DNA of 64,000 bases from assembly GCA_016789955.1 (NCBI GenBank), contig JAEUPB010000030.1, positions 21,392-85,391 on the forward strand, written 5' to 3'. The notes below the pieces were generated by a model. The model was not told the origin of the DNA. It did not search any database and saw only the letters and a list, made by a program, of their open reading frames with translations. This document shows positions 7,898 to 17,327 of this stretch, one piece after another (position 1 is the first letter of the stretch; every line of letters begins with the position of its first letter). Source of the DNA: Rubrivivax sp. (GTDB lineage: Bacteria; Pseudomonadota; Gammaproteobacteria; Burkholderiales; Burkholderiaceae_C). The position numbers and the translations under genes were made by a program.

Positions 7898-8686
7898 CTA
7901 TCCCTTCGGGTCCCGCCGGGGCACCGTGGGTGCGGGAAACCACGGCGTGCCCTCCGGCGCCTCGTCGACGTGCAGCACCTCGAGCGTCGACGCGCAGGCC
8001 GCGCAGCGCAGGCGGGCCGCGTACCCGTCGACGGCCCTCCGATCGCTCAGCACGACCGCTTCGAACGCGACGCCGATCGGCAGCGCGAGCGCCGGCGCAT
8101 CCAACCGGCATGCGGCGCGCGCCGAGCCGTCCCCGACCCGTCGCACGTCGATGCCCGCGCGCCGCATCGACGCCTCCAGCGGCGCCAGGTGCGGGCAGCA
8201 GGCGGTGGCGGCCGGGTCGAGGTCGTAGTCGATGCGCTCGCCGGTCCAGAACACGTCGCCCCGGCGCAGGCGATCGGCATAGGGACGCCGCCGCGGGTCG
8301 GCATCCAGCGCCGCGAGCCGCTGCGGCAGGGTCTCGCGCCCCGCTGCCACACGGCGCGGCGAGGGCCGGCGGCCGATGCCGATCGCGCCGCGACGCCGCC
8401 ACAGCCAGCGCACGGCGCAGGCCAGCGACACCGCCAGCATCGCTGCCGCGGGCAGCAGCCCTGCCTCCAGCGGCGGCGGGGCCGCCTGGCCGTGCAGCCG
8501 GAACCCCAGCGCGAGGACCACCCAGAAGCCGGCGCCGACACCGGTCGTCGCGAGCAGCAGGCCGCGCCGACGCGCCACCGTCTTCCCATCGGGACCGGGC
8601 GCACCCCACGGCAGCCCGGTGAGCCACCCGCCGAGGCCGGCGCCGGCGGCGAGCGCGATGGACAACAGCAACGTCGTGACGGTCAT
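7898..8686 (-). CDS. Membrane protein with cysteine-containing soluble domain, unknown function
   Basis: 262 residues, start ATG at 8686 (MTVTTLLLSIALAAGAGLGG). There are three hydrophobic segments in the first 110 residues, then an arginine-rich linker and a soluble C-terminal domain containing CCPHL and RLRCAACAS. The paired cysteines and histidine could bind metal, but I do not recognise the family. The frame continues open far upstream, antisense to the GMC gene; the chosen start gives a membrane anchor directly at the N-terminus. It is convergent with the membrane protein at 7083. The 225-base gap upstream (8687-8911) shows no feature I can name. Confidence 0.6.
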   Translation of the reverse strand: MTVTTLLLSIALAAGAGLGGWLTGLPWGAPGPDGKTVARRRGLLLATTGVGAGFWVVLALGFRLHGQAAPPPLEAGLLPAAAMLAVSLACAVRWLWRRRGAIGIGRRPSPRRVAAGRETLPQRLAALDADPRRRPYADRLRRGDVFWTGERIDYDLDPAATACCPHLAPLEASMRRAGIDVRRVGDGSARAACRLDAPALALPIGVAFEAVVLSDRRAVDGYAARLRCAACASTLEVLHVDEAPEGTPWFPAPTVPRRDPKG

Positions 8687-8911
8687 GTCGATGGGCAGGA
8701 CGCGGAAGCGGCGACCTGCCCATCGTCGCCGCCTGCGGTTGCAGCGCCGTTGCGCCGGTGTCGCAGCGCACCCGCCCCGCGTGCAACCGTTGAAACGCGC
8801 GCTTCGTCGCGGCGGCCGTGCACGCGCTGCACGACAGACCTGCACCAGGCGACGCGTCGGACGACCACGCCGCCGCCGTAGGTCCGCTGCATCCCACTCC
8901 AAGAACCCGAC

Positions 8912-10603
8912 ATGAGGACTTCCTGCGACTACCTGATCATCGGCGGCGGCAGTGCCGGCTGCGTGCTCGCCGCGCGCCTGTCCGAGGATCCGCGCGTGCA
9001 CGTCACGCTGCTCGAGGCCGGCGGCGAGGGCCGCTCGGCGCTGGTGCGCACGCCCGCCGGCGTGGTGGCGATGCTGCCCACGCGGCTCAACAACTGGGCG
9101 CTGCAGACGGTGCCGCAGCCGGGCCTGGGCGGCCGCCGCGGCTACCAGCCGCGCGGCAAGGCGCTGGGCGGCAGCTCGGCCATCAACGCGATGCTCTACG
9201 TGCGCGGCCACCGCAGCGACTACGACCGCTGGGCCACGCTGGGCAACCCGGGCTGGAGCTGGGACGAGGTGCTGCCCTACTTCGTGAAGGCCGAGCACAA
9301 CGAGCGTCTGCACGGCCCGCTGCACGGCCGCGACGGCCCGCTGCGGGTGTCCGACCTGCGCACCGACTCGCCGTGGCACGCCCGCTGGATCGACGCCGCA
9401 GCGTCGGCAGGCCATGCCCACAACCCCGACTTCAACGGGCCCGAGCAGGACGGGTTCGGCGCGTTCCAGGTGACGCAGCAGGGCGGAGAGCGCTGCAGCG
9501 CCGCGCGCGCCTACCTCGACGGTGCGCGCCGGCGCCCGAACCTGCAGGTGGTGACGGGCGCGCAGGTGCAGCGGCTGGCGCTGCACGGCCGCCGCGTCAT
9601 CGGCGCGGAAGCGCGCGTGCACGGCCGCCTCGTGCGTTTTGCCGCGCAGGCCGAGGTCATCGTCTGCGCCGGCGCGCTGCACTCGCCGCAGCTGCTGATG
9701 GTGTCGGGCATCGGCGACCCGCGCGCGCTGCGGGCGCACGGCATCGAGCCGCTGCACGTGCTGCCCGGCGTGGGGCACAACCTGCAGGACCACGTCGACT
9801 TCGTCTTCCTGCACGCCAGCGGCGACACCAGCCTGGCCGGCGTGTCGCTGCGCGGCCTGCTGCGGCTGCCCGGCGAACTGCTGCGCTGGTCGCGCCAGCG
9901 GCGCGGGCTGCTGAGCACCCCTTTCGCGGAGTGCGGCGGCTTCCTGCGGCTGTCGCCGCGCTCGGCGGCACCGGACATCCAGCTGCTGATGGTCACCGCG
10001 CTCGTCGACGACCATGCACGCCGGCCGCGCTGGGGCCACGGCCTGTCGTGCCACACGATCCTGCTGCGCCCGCGCAGCCGCGGCGAGGTGGGCCTCGCCG
10101 GCCCGACGATGGACACCCCGCCGCGCATCGACCCGCGCTACTACAGCGACCCGCGCGACCTCGACGACATGGTCGCGGGCTACAAGCTCGCCCGCCGCGT
10201 GCTGCAGCAGCCGGCGCTGGCCCGCCACCTCGCGCGCGACCTCGCCACCGCCGACGTGCGCAGCGACGAGCAGATCCGCGAGGTGCTGCGCCAGCGCAGC
10301 GACACGGTCTACCACCCGGTGGGCACCTGCCGCATGGGCCCGGCCGGGCGCGACCCGCTGGCCGTGGTGGACACCGAGCTGCGCGTGCACGGGCTGCACG
10401 GCCTGCGCGTCGTCGACGCCTCGGTGATGCCGACCATCCCCGGCGGCAACACCAACGCGCCGACGATCATGGTCGCCGAGCGCGCGGCGGACCTCATCCG
10501 CCATGGTGGCACCCGAGCCGCCTTCACCGTCGCCGGGCCCGCGGCCGCGCCCCCCACGGCGCGCGTTGATGCCGCCCCGGCCGCACTGACCGTGCCAGCG
10601 TGA
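8912..10603 (+). CDS. GMC family FAD-dependent oxidoreductase (choline/alcohol dehydrogenase-like)
   Basis: 563 residues. The Rossmann motif IIGGGSAGCVLAARLSED binds the FAD ADP moiety. GMC signature 1 is RGKALGGSSAINAMLYVRGH and signature 2 is GALHSPQLLMVSGIGD. The active-site histidine block is YHPVGTCRMGP, and the C-terminal block is VVDASVMPTIPGGNTNAPT. This layout is typical of choline dehydrogenase-like enzymes oxidising alcohols; the substrate cannot be read from sequence. The tail after residue 535 is Ala/Pro-rich and probably disordered. It is monocistronic, with the next gene 44 bases downstream on the same strand. Confidence 0.95.
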   Translation: MRTSCDYLIIGGGSAGCVLAARLSEDPRVHVTLLEAGGEGRSALVRTPAGVVAMLPTRLNNWALQTVPQPGLGGRRGYQPRGKALGGSSAINAMLYVRGHRSDYDRWATLGNPGWSWDEVLPYFVKAEHNERLHGPLHGRDGPLRVSDLRTDSPWHARWIDAAASAGHAHNPDFNGPEQDGFGAFQVTQQGGERCSAARAYLDGARRRPNLQVVTGAQVQRLALHGRRVIGAEARVHGRLVRFAAQAEVIVCAGALHSPQLLMVSGIGDPRALRAHGIEPLHVLPGVGHNLQDHVDFVFLHASGDTSLAGVSLRGLLRLPGELLRWSRQRRGLLSTPFAECGGFLRLSPRSAAPDIQLLMVTALVDDHARRPRWGHGLSCHTILLRPRSRGEVGLAGPTMDTPPRIDPRYYSDPRDLDDMVAGYKLARRVLQQPALARHLARDLATADVRSDEQIREVLRQRSDTVYHPVGTCRMGPAGRDPLAVVDTELRVHGLHGLRVVDASVMPTIPGGNTNAPTIMVAERAADLIRHGGTRAAFTVAGPAAAPPTARVDAAPAALTVPA

Positions 10604-10647
10604 CCCCCTGCACGCCTTCCTCCATGAACCCCTGAAAGGAAACCGAC

Positions 10648-11292
10648 ATGAACCCTTCTCACGCCCTGCGCCACGGCCTCGCCGCCGCCGCGCTCGCGGG
10701 TGCGGCATCGCTGGCCGCGGCCGGCACGACCTTCGGCAACTACGCCCTCACGGCCCTGTCCTTCCCGGGCGGCGGCGGCCTCGCCGGCGCGCTGAGCGCG
10801 CGTTTCGTCGACGTCGTGCCGCCGGGCCCGCCGTTCGGCCCCGGGTCGTCGCAGGCGGTCGAGCTGCTGGCCTTCGGCGCGACGTTCGACGGCAGCGGTG
10901 CCGTCCCCGCCGCGACCTTCGAGCTCGACGAGGTGATCTCGCTGCGCCTCATCGACGACGGCACCTTCGGCGTCCGGCCGGAAGGCGAGCTCGATCCCGT
11001 GCCGGCCCTGTTCGAACTCAACGCCTTCGACGACGAGCAGCAGGTCGAGCTGACCTTCCGCTTCGCCGGGCTGCCCGCCGCGGCGGCCCTGCTGGGCGGC
11101 CCGGCGGTGACCGAGGTGGCGTTCTTCGACGGCGACGTGGTGCGCACGCCCCGCGCCGCCGCGAACGACGTGCGCCTGATCGGCGACGGCGATCCGCCGC
11201 CGCCGGCGGTGCCGACCAGCGGCTCGCTCGGGTTGACGCTGGCCGCTCTCGCAGGCTCGGGCTTGGCGCGCCGGCGCCGCCGGGAGGATTGA
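10648..11292 (+). CDS. Secreted protein with C-terminal PEP-CTERM-like sorting tail
   Basis: 214 residues. The signal peptide is MNPSHALRHGLAAAALAGAASLAAAG. The middle is a beta-rich, acidic domain of unknown type (ATFELDEVISLRLIDDG). The end has the three-part layout of exosortase-type sorting signals: PPPPAVPTSG, a hydrophobic helix [15 protein letters not shown], then RRRRRED. The motif is VPTSG rather than VPEPG, so this is a variant or only an analogue. A good AAGGA ribosome site precedes the ATG. No exosortase gene lies in this window. The protein is probably exported and surface-associated; no enzymatic motif is seen. Confidence 0.75.
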   Translation: MNPSHALRHGLAAAALAGAASLAAAGTTFGNYALTALSFPGGGGLAGALSARFVDVVPPGPPFGPGSSQAVELLAFGATFDGSGAVPAATFELDEVISLRLIDDGTFGVRPEGELDPVPALFELNAFDDEQQVELTFRFAGLPAAAALLGGPAVTEVAFFDGDVVRTPRAAANDVRLIGDGDPPPPAVPTSGSLGLTLAALAGSGLARRRRRED

Positions 11293-11321
11293 CGACGCTC
11301 AGAACTTCCGGCCCCACGGCT

Positions 11322-13172
11322 TCAAGGCGGCAGCGGCACCGCCAGCCGCACGCGCGTGCCGCCCTGCAGGCCTGCCGCGCCCACCTCCAGCGCAGCCCCG
11401 AGCCCGCGCGCCCGCTTCTCCATGCCGGCCAGCCCCTTGCCCCGCGCGCGCCGCTCGGCGGGCAGGCCGCGCCCGTCGTCGGCCACCTCCAGCACCAACG
11501 CGCCGCCCTCGGCCGCGAGCCGCACCTGCACCTGCTGCGCGCCCGAGTGCTTGACGGCGTTCGTCAGCGACTCCTGCAGCACGCGCAGCACCGGCAGCGC
11601 GGTGCTGCCGGGGATCTGCAGGTCGTCGGGCAGCGCGGCCATGTCCCAGCGCAGCTTGAGGCCGGCGGCGCGCAGGCGCGGCTCCATCCGGAAGCGCAGG
11701 TCGCCGGCGGTCACCGCGAGATTCACGTCGGCCTCGGTCAGCGTGTCGATGGCCAGCCGCAGGTCGTCGATGCAGCCGCGCAGCAGCTCGGCGGTCTGCG
11801 CCGGCCCGAGCTGCCCGCGCTCGGCCATCGACAGGCTCGAGATCAGCTGCGAACCCAGCCCGTCGTGCATGTCCTGCATGATGCGCTGGCGCTCGGCCAC
11901 CGCGGCCAGCTCCGTTTCGCGCTCGTGCATCCGGCGCAGCTCGGCTTCCCGCTCGGCGAGCTTGCGGTCGACCTCGGCGCGCTCCTGCACCGCGGCGCGC
12001 GCGGCCTGCAGGAAGTCCTGCACCAGCACGCCGGCGGCTACCGCCAGCCACAGCGGGGCCAGCAGCTGCAAGCCCAGGTGCACCGTGCCGATGGGGTCGC
12101 GCAGGATGTAGATGGCGGCCTCGCGCGCAGCCAGCACCACCGCCACGGCCACGAACAGCGCCAGCAGCACCAGGCGCGGCGTGCGCTGGCGCCACGCCGC
12201 GCGCGGCACCTGCAGCAGCGGCACCAGGCCGAGCAGCGCGCCGCAGGCGGCCCACGCGCCCTCGGTGCGCGGCTCGTGCGTGACGCCGCCGAACCACCAC
12301 ACACCCAGCGCCAGCAGCGGGCCGGCCAGCAGCCACGCCAGGCCCAGCGCCTCGTAGCGCGGCGCGCGCCCGATCGCCAGCCGGACCAGGCCCGCCCACA
12401 TGCCGAACACGAACAGGCCCATGCCGAGGAAGCCCACCGCGCGCCGCTCGACGAACCAGGCCGCCGGCACGGTGGACCACAGCAGCAGCGTGTTGAAGAC
12501 GATCCAGCCGAACGCCGACATCACGAACAGTGCGTAGTCGCGCCCCGGCTCGCGGTGGCGCTGCGGCCACCACACCGCGCCGGTCACCAGCAGGATCACC
12601 GCGGCGAACACCGTCGAGCCCGGCACCACCGTGTGCTCCCAGAACAGCTTGCGCTCGATGCGCGGCTCCAGCGCCTCGCGCGCGCCGAGGTACGGACGCG
12701 GCACCAGCACCAGCGTGACGCCCGAACCCCACTCCATGACCAGCTGGTTGCCGCGCTCGCGCAGCAGACCGGCGGGCAGGTTGAAGGCGAACGGGCGCAG
12801 GTGCCGCACCACGCGGTCGGGGCTCGAGGTGCCGATGTCGACGACCTCGGTGCCGTTGATCGTGATGCGCCCGCCGTCGGGCCAGCTGTCCAGCGCCAGC
12901 GTGGTGCGCGCGGCCACCAGCGCCGGCGGCACGTCGAAAGGCACGGTGAGCCGGTAGCGCGTGTACTGCGGCGCCGGCCGGTAGACGCGCCAGGGCAGCG
13001 CCACCGGCTGCGCCGCCTCGCCGTCGGCCTCGAGCCGGCCGTCGCGCAGTTCGAGCCACTCGGTCGTTGCGGGCTCGGCCCGCGCCGCGCCGGGACCGGC
13101 GAGCACGCAGAGCAACGCCAGACTCCCCAGCGCCGCCAGCCCCCGTCCCAGCGCGCGCCAGGCCCGCTTCAG
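11322..13172 (-). CDS. Sensor histidine kinase, NarX/DesK-type (HisKA_3), with 7-TM-like sensor
   Basis: 616 residues from a CTG start at 13172 that overlaps the response-regulator stop (CTGA). That start gives a clean signal peptide (KRAWRALGRGLAALGSLALL...ARA). Next come a periplasmic beta domain (about 35-165, WPDGGRITINGTEV), then about seven hydrophobic helices (165-370). A coiled linker leads to the dimerisation/phospho-acceptor helix ERQRIMQDMHDGLGSQLISS and a HATPase_c domain (ESLTNAVKHSGAQ; DDGRGLPAERRARGKGLAGM). The overall shape resembles 7TMR-DISM sensors. There is no in-frame ATG or GTG near the signal peptide. It pairs with the NarL-type regulator at 13169-13822 in one operon. 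The ligand is unknown. Confidence 0.88.
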   Translation of the reverse strand: MKRAWRALGRGLAALGSLALLCVLAGPGAARAEPATTEWLELRDGRLEADGEAAQPVALPWRVYRPAPQYTRYRLTVPFDVPPALVAARTTLALDSWPDGGRITINGTEVVDIGTSSPDRVVRHLRPFAFNLPAGLLRERGNQLVMEWGSGVTLVLVPRPYLGAREALEPRIERKLFWEHTVVPGSTVFAAVILLVTGAVWWPQRHREPGRDYALFVMSAFGWIVFNTLLLWSTVPAAWFVERRAVGFLGMGLFVFGMWAGLVRLAIGRAPRYEALGLAWLLAGPLLALGVWWFGGVTHEPRTEGAWAACGALLGLVPLLQVPRAAWRQRTPRLVLLALFVAVAVVLAAREAAIYILRDPIGTVHLGLQLLAPLWLAVAAGVLVQDFLQAARAAVQERAEVDRKLAEREAELRRMHERETELAAVAERQRIMQDMHDGLGSQLISSLSMAERGQLGPAQTAELLRGCIDDLRLAIDTLTEADVNLAVTAGDLRFRMEPRLRAAGLKLRWDMAALPDDLQIPGSTALPVLRVLQESLTNAVKHSGAQQVQVRLAAEGGALVLEVADDGRGLPAERRARGKGLAGMEKRARGLGAALEVGAAGLQGGTRVRLAVPLPP

Positions 13173-13822
13173 AGGATGCCCCGCTGGCGCGCCTCGTACA
13201 CCGCCTCGGTGCGCGAGTTCACCTGCAGCTTGCGGTAGACGCGGCGCAGGAAGGTGGTGACGGTGTGCCAGCTGATCTGCAGCGCCTGCGCCACCTCCTC
13301 GTAGGTCATGCCCTTCTCGATCAGCTGCAGCACCTCGCGCTCGCGGTCGGACAGCGGGTCGTCCACCGGCGCCGCCGCCGGCCCGCGGCCGACGAAGCGG
13401 CGCAGCACGTGGCGCGCCACCGACGGGCTGATCGGCGAGCCGCCCTCGTGCAGCTCGACGATGGCGCGCGCGATCTGGTCGGGCGGCGTGTCCTTCAGCA
13501 GGTAGCCCACGGCGCCGGCCTCGAAGCTGCTGACCACGTGGCGGTCGTCGCCGAACACGGTGACCACCATCACGCTGGCGTCGGGCTGCCGCTCGGTGAC
13601 CCAGCGGATCAGCTCGCGGCCGTCGCGGTCGGGCAGCCCGAGGTCGACCAGCCACACCTGCGCGCTGCGGTGCGCGGCCGCGGCCATCGCCTCGGCCACG
13701 CCGCCGGCGCCGAAGGCGAGCGTCAGCCGCTCGTGCGAGCGCACCGCCGATTCGAACAGCGCGCGCACCTCGGGCTCGTCGTCGACGACGGCCACGGTGA
13801 TCGGCAGGGCGGCGGCAGGCAT
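13169..13822 (-). CDS. NarL/FixJ-type response regulator
   Basis: 217 residues. The receiver domain (about 8-125) has acidic pocket Asp14/Asp15, phospho-acceptor Asp60 (WLVDLGLPD) and the conserved lysine in YLLKDTP. The LuxR/GerE output domain (about 148-210) reads DPLSDREREVLQLIEKGMTYEEVAQALQISWHTVTTF. Start ATG 13822 is chosen because it opens directly into the receiver; the frame stays open upstream. The gene is translationally coupled to the histidine kinase that follows. It is divergent from the second hydrolase/LuxR gene across a 166-base gap that contains a 22-bp direct repeat. Confidence 0.94.
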   Translation of the reverse strand: MPAAALPITVAVVDDEPEVRALFESAVRSHERLTLAFGAGGVAEAMAAAAHRSAQVWLVDLGLPDRDGRELIRWVTERQPDASVMVVTVFGDDRHVVSSFEAGAVGYLLKDTPPDQIARAIVELHEGGSPISPSVARHVLRRFVGRGPAAAPVDDPLSDREREVLQLIEKGMTYEEVAQALQISWHTVTTFLRRVYRKLQVNSRTEAVYEARQRGIL

Positions 13823-13896
13823 GGCGCGCAGGGTAGCGCCCCGGGCGGCGCGGCGGCAACCGGGGGGACGAGGGGCCCGGGTGGGGCATCGTTCAC

Positions 13897-13950
13897 GCCG
13901 CTGTCGCAAACGTTGGGGACACGCCGGCGCCGCTGTCACCAGCGCTGGGG
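13897..13950. repeat. 22-bp direct repeat in a divergent promoter region
   Basis: Two copies of GCCGCTGTCxCxAxCGxTGGGG, at 13897-13918 and 13929-13950, agree at 18 of 22 positions and start exactly 32 bases apart, about three helical turns. They lie between the response-regulator gene and the hydrolase/LuxR gene. This is the layout expected for two regulator binding sites on one face of the DNA. Confidence 0.6.
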
Positions 13951-13988
13951 CTTCCGGGTGTGCCGGCCGCTGGCGACGATGCCCAGCC

Positions 13989-15062
13989 ATGCCGCACGCC
14001 CCCGAGGTGACCCACCACACGATGGCCGACGGCGTGCGCGTGGCGCTCGAGCGTCGCGGCAGCGGGCCGGTGGTGTGGCAGATGCCGCACGGCCTGGCCA
14101 GCTTCACGCACGACGCCGAGAACCCGGTGACGGCGCCGGTGGCGCGGGCGCTGTCGGCGCGCCACACGCTGGTGCGGCACGAGCTGCGTGGGTGCGGCGG
14201 CGCCGTGGCCGGCGCCGGCACGGCGCTGGATCTCGACGCCTGGCTCGGCGATGTCGAGCAGTTGGCCGAAACGATCGCGGCGCCGACGTTCGCGCTGGTC
14301 GGGCAATCTCAAGGCGCGGCGCTGGCCATCGCCTATGCCGCGCGCCATCCGCACCGCGTGTCGCGCCTCGTGCTGCACGGCGGCTGCGCGCGCGGCCGCC
14401 GCCTGCGCGAACCCGAGGCGGCGGCCGAGCTGGACATGGTCGAGCGGCTGGCCGAACTGGGCTGGGACCGGGCCGACGCCGCGTTCCGCCAGGTGCACAC
14501 GACGCAGATCCTGCCGGGCGCCCGCCGCGCTGAGCAGGCCCGCTACAACGACGCGCAGCGCAGCGCCACTGGCGGCGCCACGGCCGCGAGGCTGCTGCAC
14601 GCCTTCGAGACGATCGACGTGTCGGCCCTCCTGCCGCAGCTGCGCTGCCCGACGCTGGTGCTGCACAGCCGCGACGACGCGCGCGTGCCGCACGCCGAAG
14701 GGCTGGAGCTGGCCGCGGGCATCCCGGGCGCCGAGTTCGTCTCGATCGCCAGCCCCAACCACCTGCTGGTGGAGAGTGACCCGGCCTGGCCGCGCTGGCT
14801 GGAAGCGGTGCGCGAGTTCCTCGCGCCAGTGCAGCGCGAGCACGCGCAGGCCGAGGTGTCGGCACGGCTGACGGCGCGGCAGCGCGTGCTGGTGGAGCTG
14901 CTGGCGCAGGGGCGCTGCAATGCGCAGATCGCCGGCGAACTCGGGCTGTCGGCCAAGACGGTGCGCAACCACATGAGCGAGCTGTTCGCGTGCCTGGCCG
15001 TGGAGAACCGCGGGCAGGCCATCGTGGCGGCGCGCCAGGTCGGCTACGGGCTGGGCGGCTGA
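13989..15062 (+). CDS. Alpha/beta-hydrolase domain fused to LuxR-type HTH regulator (copy 2)
   Basis: 357 residues with the same architecture as the gene at 4226-5323. The hydrolase fold (about 8-280) has [10 protein letters not shown], nucleophile elbow GQSQG (Ser107), an acid in [12 protein letters not shown] (Asp229 or Asp230) and His258 (SPNHLLVES). The GerE-type HTH (about 296-353) contains [30 protein letters not shown]. The start [10 protein letters not shown] at 13989 is chosen for the domain boundary; the frame is open further up. Its upstream region carries the 22-bp direct repeat. The two paralogues share motif spacing throughout but are well diverged, so the duplication is old. 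Confidence 0.88.
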   Translation: MPHAPEVTHHTMADGVRVALERRGSGPVVWQMPHGLASFTHDAENPVTAPVARALSARHTLVRHELRGCGGAVAGAGTALDLDAWLGDVEQLAETIAAPTFALVGQSQGAALAIAYAARHPHRVSRLVLHGGCARGRRLREPEAAAELDMVERLAELGWDRADAAFRQVHTTQILPGARRAEQARYNDAQRSATGGATAARLLHAFETIDVSALLPQLRCPTLVLHSRDDARVPHAEGLELAAGIPGAEFVSIASPNHLLVESDPAWPRWLEAVREFLAPVQREHAQAEVSARLTARQRVLVELLAQGRCNAQIAGELGLSAKTVRNHMSELFACLAVENRGQAIVAARQVGYGLGG

Positions 15063-15123
15063 GGTACCCCCACGCGGCACGCGACTTAGACTCCGGCGCG
15101 TACAGCCCCCGGAGCCTTGCCCC

Positions 15124-16686
15124 ATGGTCGACCCGATCCTCGTCGCGATGCGCGGCGACGTGTCCTGCGAAATGCTGCCCGCACTGGCCAACCGCCACGG
15201 CCTGGTGACCGGCGCCACGGGCACCGGCAAGACGATCACGCTGCAGACGCTGGCCGAGAACTTCAGCCGCATCGGCGTGCCGGTGTTCATGGCCGACGTG
15301 AAGGGCGACCTCACCGGCGTCACGCAGCCCGGCTCGCTGTCGCCGAAGGTGGCCGGCATCCTGAAGGAGCGCGGGCTGCCGGCGCCCGAGCCGCTGCGCT
15401 GCCCGGCCACGCTGTGGGACGTGTTCGGCGAGCAGGGCCACCCGGTGCGCGCCACCGTCTCCGACATGGGCCCGCTGCTGCTGGCCCGCATGCTGGCGCT
15501 GAACGAGACGCAGCAGGGCGTGCTGAACCTCGTGTTCAAGATCGCTGACGACAACGGCCTGGCGCTGCTGGACATGAAGGACCTGCGCGCGATGCTGCAG
15601 TACGTCGGCGACAACGCCAAGGAGTTCACCACCGAGTACGGCAACATCAGCGCCGCCTCGGTGGGCGCCATCCAGCGCGGGCTGCTGCAGATCGAGGAGC
15701 AAGGCGGCGACCGCTTCTTCGGCGAGCCGATGCTCGACATCGCCGACTTCATGCAGACCGTCGACGGCAAGGGGGTGGTGAACGTGCTCGCGGCCGACAA
15801 GCTGATGACGGCGCCGCGGCTGTACGCGACCTTCCTGCTGTGGATGCTGAGCGAGCTGTTCGAGACGCTGCCCGAAGTGGGCGACCTCGACAAGCCCAAG
15901 CTGGTGTTCTTCTTCGACGAGGCGCACCTGCTGTTCAACGACGCGCCGGCGGCGCTGGTCGAGCGCATCGAGCTGGTGGTGCGCCTCGTGCGCAGCAAGG
16001 GCGTGGGCGTGTACTTCGTGACGCAGAACCCGCTGGACGTGCCCGACAAGGTGCTGGCGCAGCTGGGCAACCGCGTGCAGCACGCACTGCGCGCCTTCAC
16101 GCCGCGCGACCAGAAGGCCGTCAAGAGCGCCGCCGAGACGATGCGCGCCAACCCGAAGATCGGCGACATGGCCACCGCGATCACCGAGCTGGCGGTGGGC
16201 GAGGCGCTGATCAGCTTCCTCGACGAGAAGGGCCGGCCGAGCGTGACCGAGCGCGTCTACGTGCTGCCGCCGGGCAGCCAGATCGGCCCGATCACGCCCG
16301 AGCAGCGCAAGGCGCTGATCGCCTCGTCGCTGGTGGCCGGCACCTACGAGAAGGCGGTGGACCGCGAGTCGGCCTACGAGAAGCTGAAGGGGCGCGCCGC
16401 CGCCAGCGGCAATGCGCCGGCCGGCGGTGCGGCATCGACCGGCAGCCTGCCGCTGCCCGGAAGCGGCGGGGCTGCGGGCGGTGCGGCACCGGCCGGCGGT
16501 GGCGGCGGCGTGATGGACATGATGAAGGACGCCGTGCTGGGCACCACCGGCCCGCGTGGCGGGCGCCACCCCGGGCTGATGGAGAAGGCCGCTTCGTCGG
16601 CGGTGCGCAGCATCGGCTCGGCGGTGGGCCGCGAGATCATCCGCGGCGTGCTGGGCTCGCTGCTCGGCGGGTCGCGCCGCCGCTGA
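15124..16686 (+). CDS. HerA-like ATPase of the DUF853/YjgR family
   Basis: 520 residues. The Walker A motif [20 protein letters not shown] comes early (about 32-39), then [11 protein letters not shown]. The Walker B motif is [17 protein letters not shown], followed by an arginine-rich [23 protein letters not shown]. This is the standard order of the YjgR/DUF853 branch of HerA-type P-loop ATPases. The C-terminal region has a low-complexity Gly/Ala linker (about 425-465, [13 protein letters not shown]) and ends in LLGGSRRR. The family is widespread in proteobacteria; its physiological role is not established, and DNA translocation is inferred from HerA homology. Confidence 0.93.
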   Translation: MVDPILVAMRGDVSCEMLPALANRHGLVTGATGTGKTITLQTLAENFSRIGVPVFMADVKGDLTGVTQPGSLSPKVAGILKERGLPAPEPLRCPATLWDVFGEQGHPVRATVSDMGPLLLARMLALNETQQGVLNLVFKIADDNGLALLDMKDLRAMLQYVGDNAKEFTTEYGNISAASVGAIQRGLLQIEEQGGDRFFGEPMLDIADFMQTVDGKGVVNVLAADKLMTAPRLYATFLLWMLSELFETLPEVGDLDKPKLVFFFDEAHLLFNDAPAALVERIELVVRLVRSKGVGVYFVTQNPLDVPDKVLAQLGNRVQHALRAFTPRDQKAVKSAAETMRANPKIGDMATAITELAVGEALISFLDEKGRPSVTERVYVLPPGSQIGPITPEQRKALIASSLVAGTYEKAVDRESAYEKLKGRAAASGNAPAGGAASTGSLPLPGSGGAAGGAAPAGGGGGVMDMMKDAVLGTTGPRGGRHPGLMEKAASSAVRSIGSAVGREIIRGVLGSLLGGSRRR

Positions 16687-16720
16687 GCGGCGGACGCACA
16701 CGCCACACCCGGAGCCCGCC

Positions 16721-17206
16721 ATGGTGATCGCCAAGTGGATCGTGATCGCGCTCGTCGCGCTGGCCGTGCTGCTGCTGGTGGCCGGGCAGCTCGGCGCGCT
16801 GGCCGGCACGCCGCCGCAGGGGCTGGGCGTGCAGGACGGCAGGTTGAAGCGCCCCTCGTCCACGCCCAACAGCGTGAGCAGCCAGGCCGACCTGTGGCCC
16901 GACCACCCGCAGCGCGACTACGCGCGCATCGCGCCGCTGGCCCTGCGCGGTGACGGCCGCGCGACGATCGCGAAACTGAAGACGCTGGTGGAGTCCACGC
17001 CCGGCGCCCGCGTGGTCGAGGCGCGCGACGACTATCTGTATGCGCAGTACACGACGCGCCTGCTGAAGTTCACCGACGACGTCGAGTTCTGGTTCGATCC
17101 CGCCGCCGGCGTGGTGCAGGTGCGCTCGTCGTCGCGGCTGGGCCGCAAGGATTTCGGCGTGAACCGCCAGCGCATCGAGGCCGTGCGCGCCGCGCTGGCC
17201 GGCTGA
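16721..17206 (+). CDS. DUF1499 family protein, membrane-anchored
   Basis: 161 residues. An N-terminal hydrophobic helix (WIVIALVALAVLLLVAGQLGAL) serves as anchor or uncleaved signal. The DUF1499 domain follows: KRPSSTPNSVSSQADLWPDH, TIAKLKTLVESTPGARVVEA, DDYLYAQYTTRLLKFTDDVEF and SRLGRKDFGVNRQRIEAVRA. Function is unknown for the family. It lies 34 bases after the HerA-like gene and is probably co-transcribed, although no functional link is obvious. Confidence 0.88.
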   Translation: MVIAKWIVIALVALAVLLLVAGQLGALAGTPPQGLGVQDGRLKRPSSTPNSVSSQADLWPDHPQRDYARIAPLALRGDGRATIAKLKTLVESTPGARVVEARDDYLYAQYTTRLLKFTDDVEFWFDPAAGVVQVRSSSRLGRKDFGVNRQRIEAVRAALAG

Positions 17207-17327
17207 CCCGCCCCGCGCCGCCGGGCCACCTGCCGGCAGGCGGCCACCACCGGTCGCGCCTGTGACGAAAGACGCGCGAAGCCCGGGTCGCGGCCCTGGG
17301 TGCCCGTCGTCGCGCGAACAGATTCGC

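Noticed and set aside
8687-10708. Extension of the minus-strand membrane protein (7898-8686) across the whole GMC gene
   Set aside because: The extension is Arg/Ala/His-rich shadow sequence; a start at 8686 gives a clean hydrophobic N-terminus.
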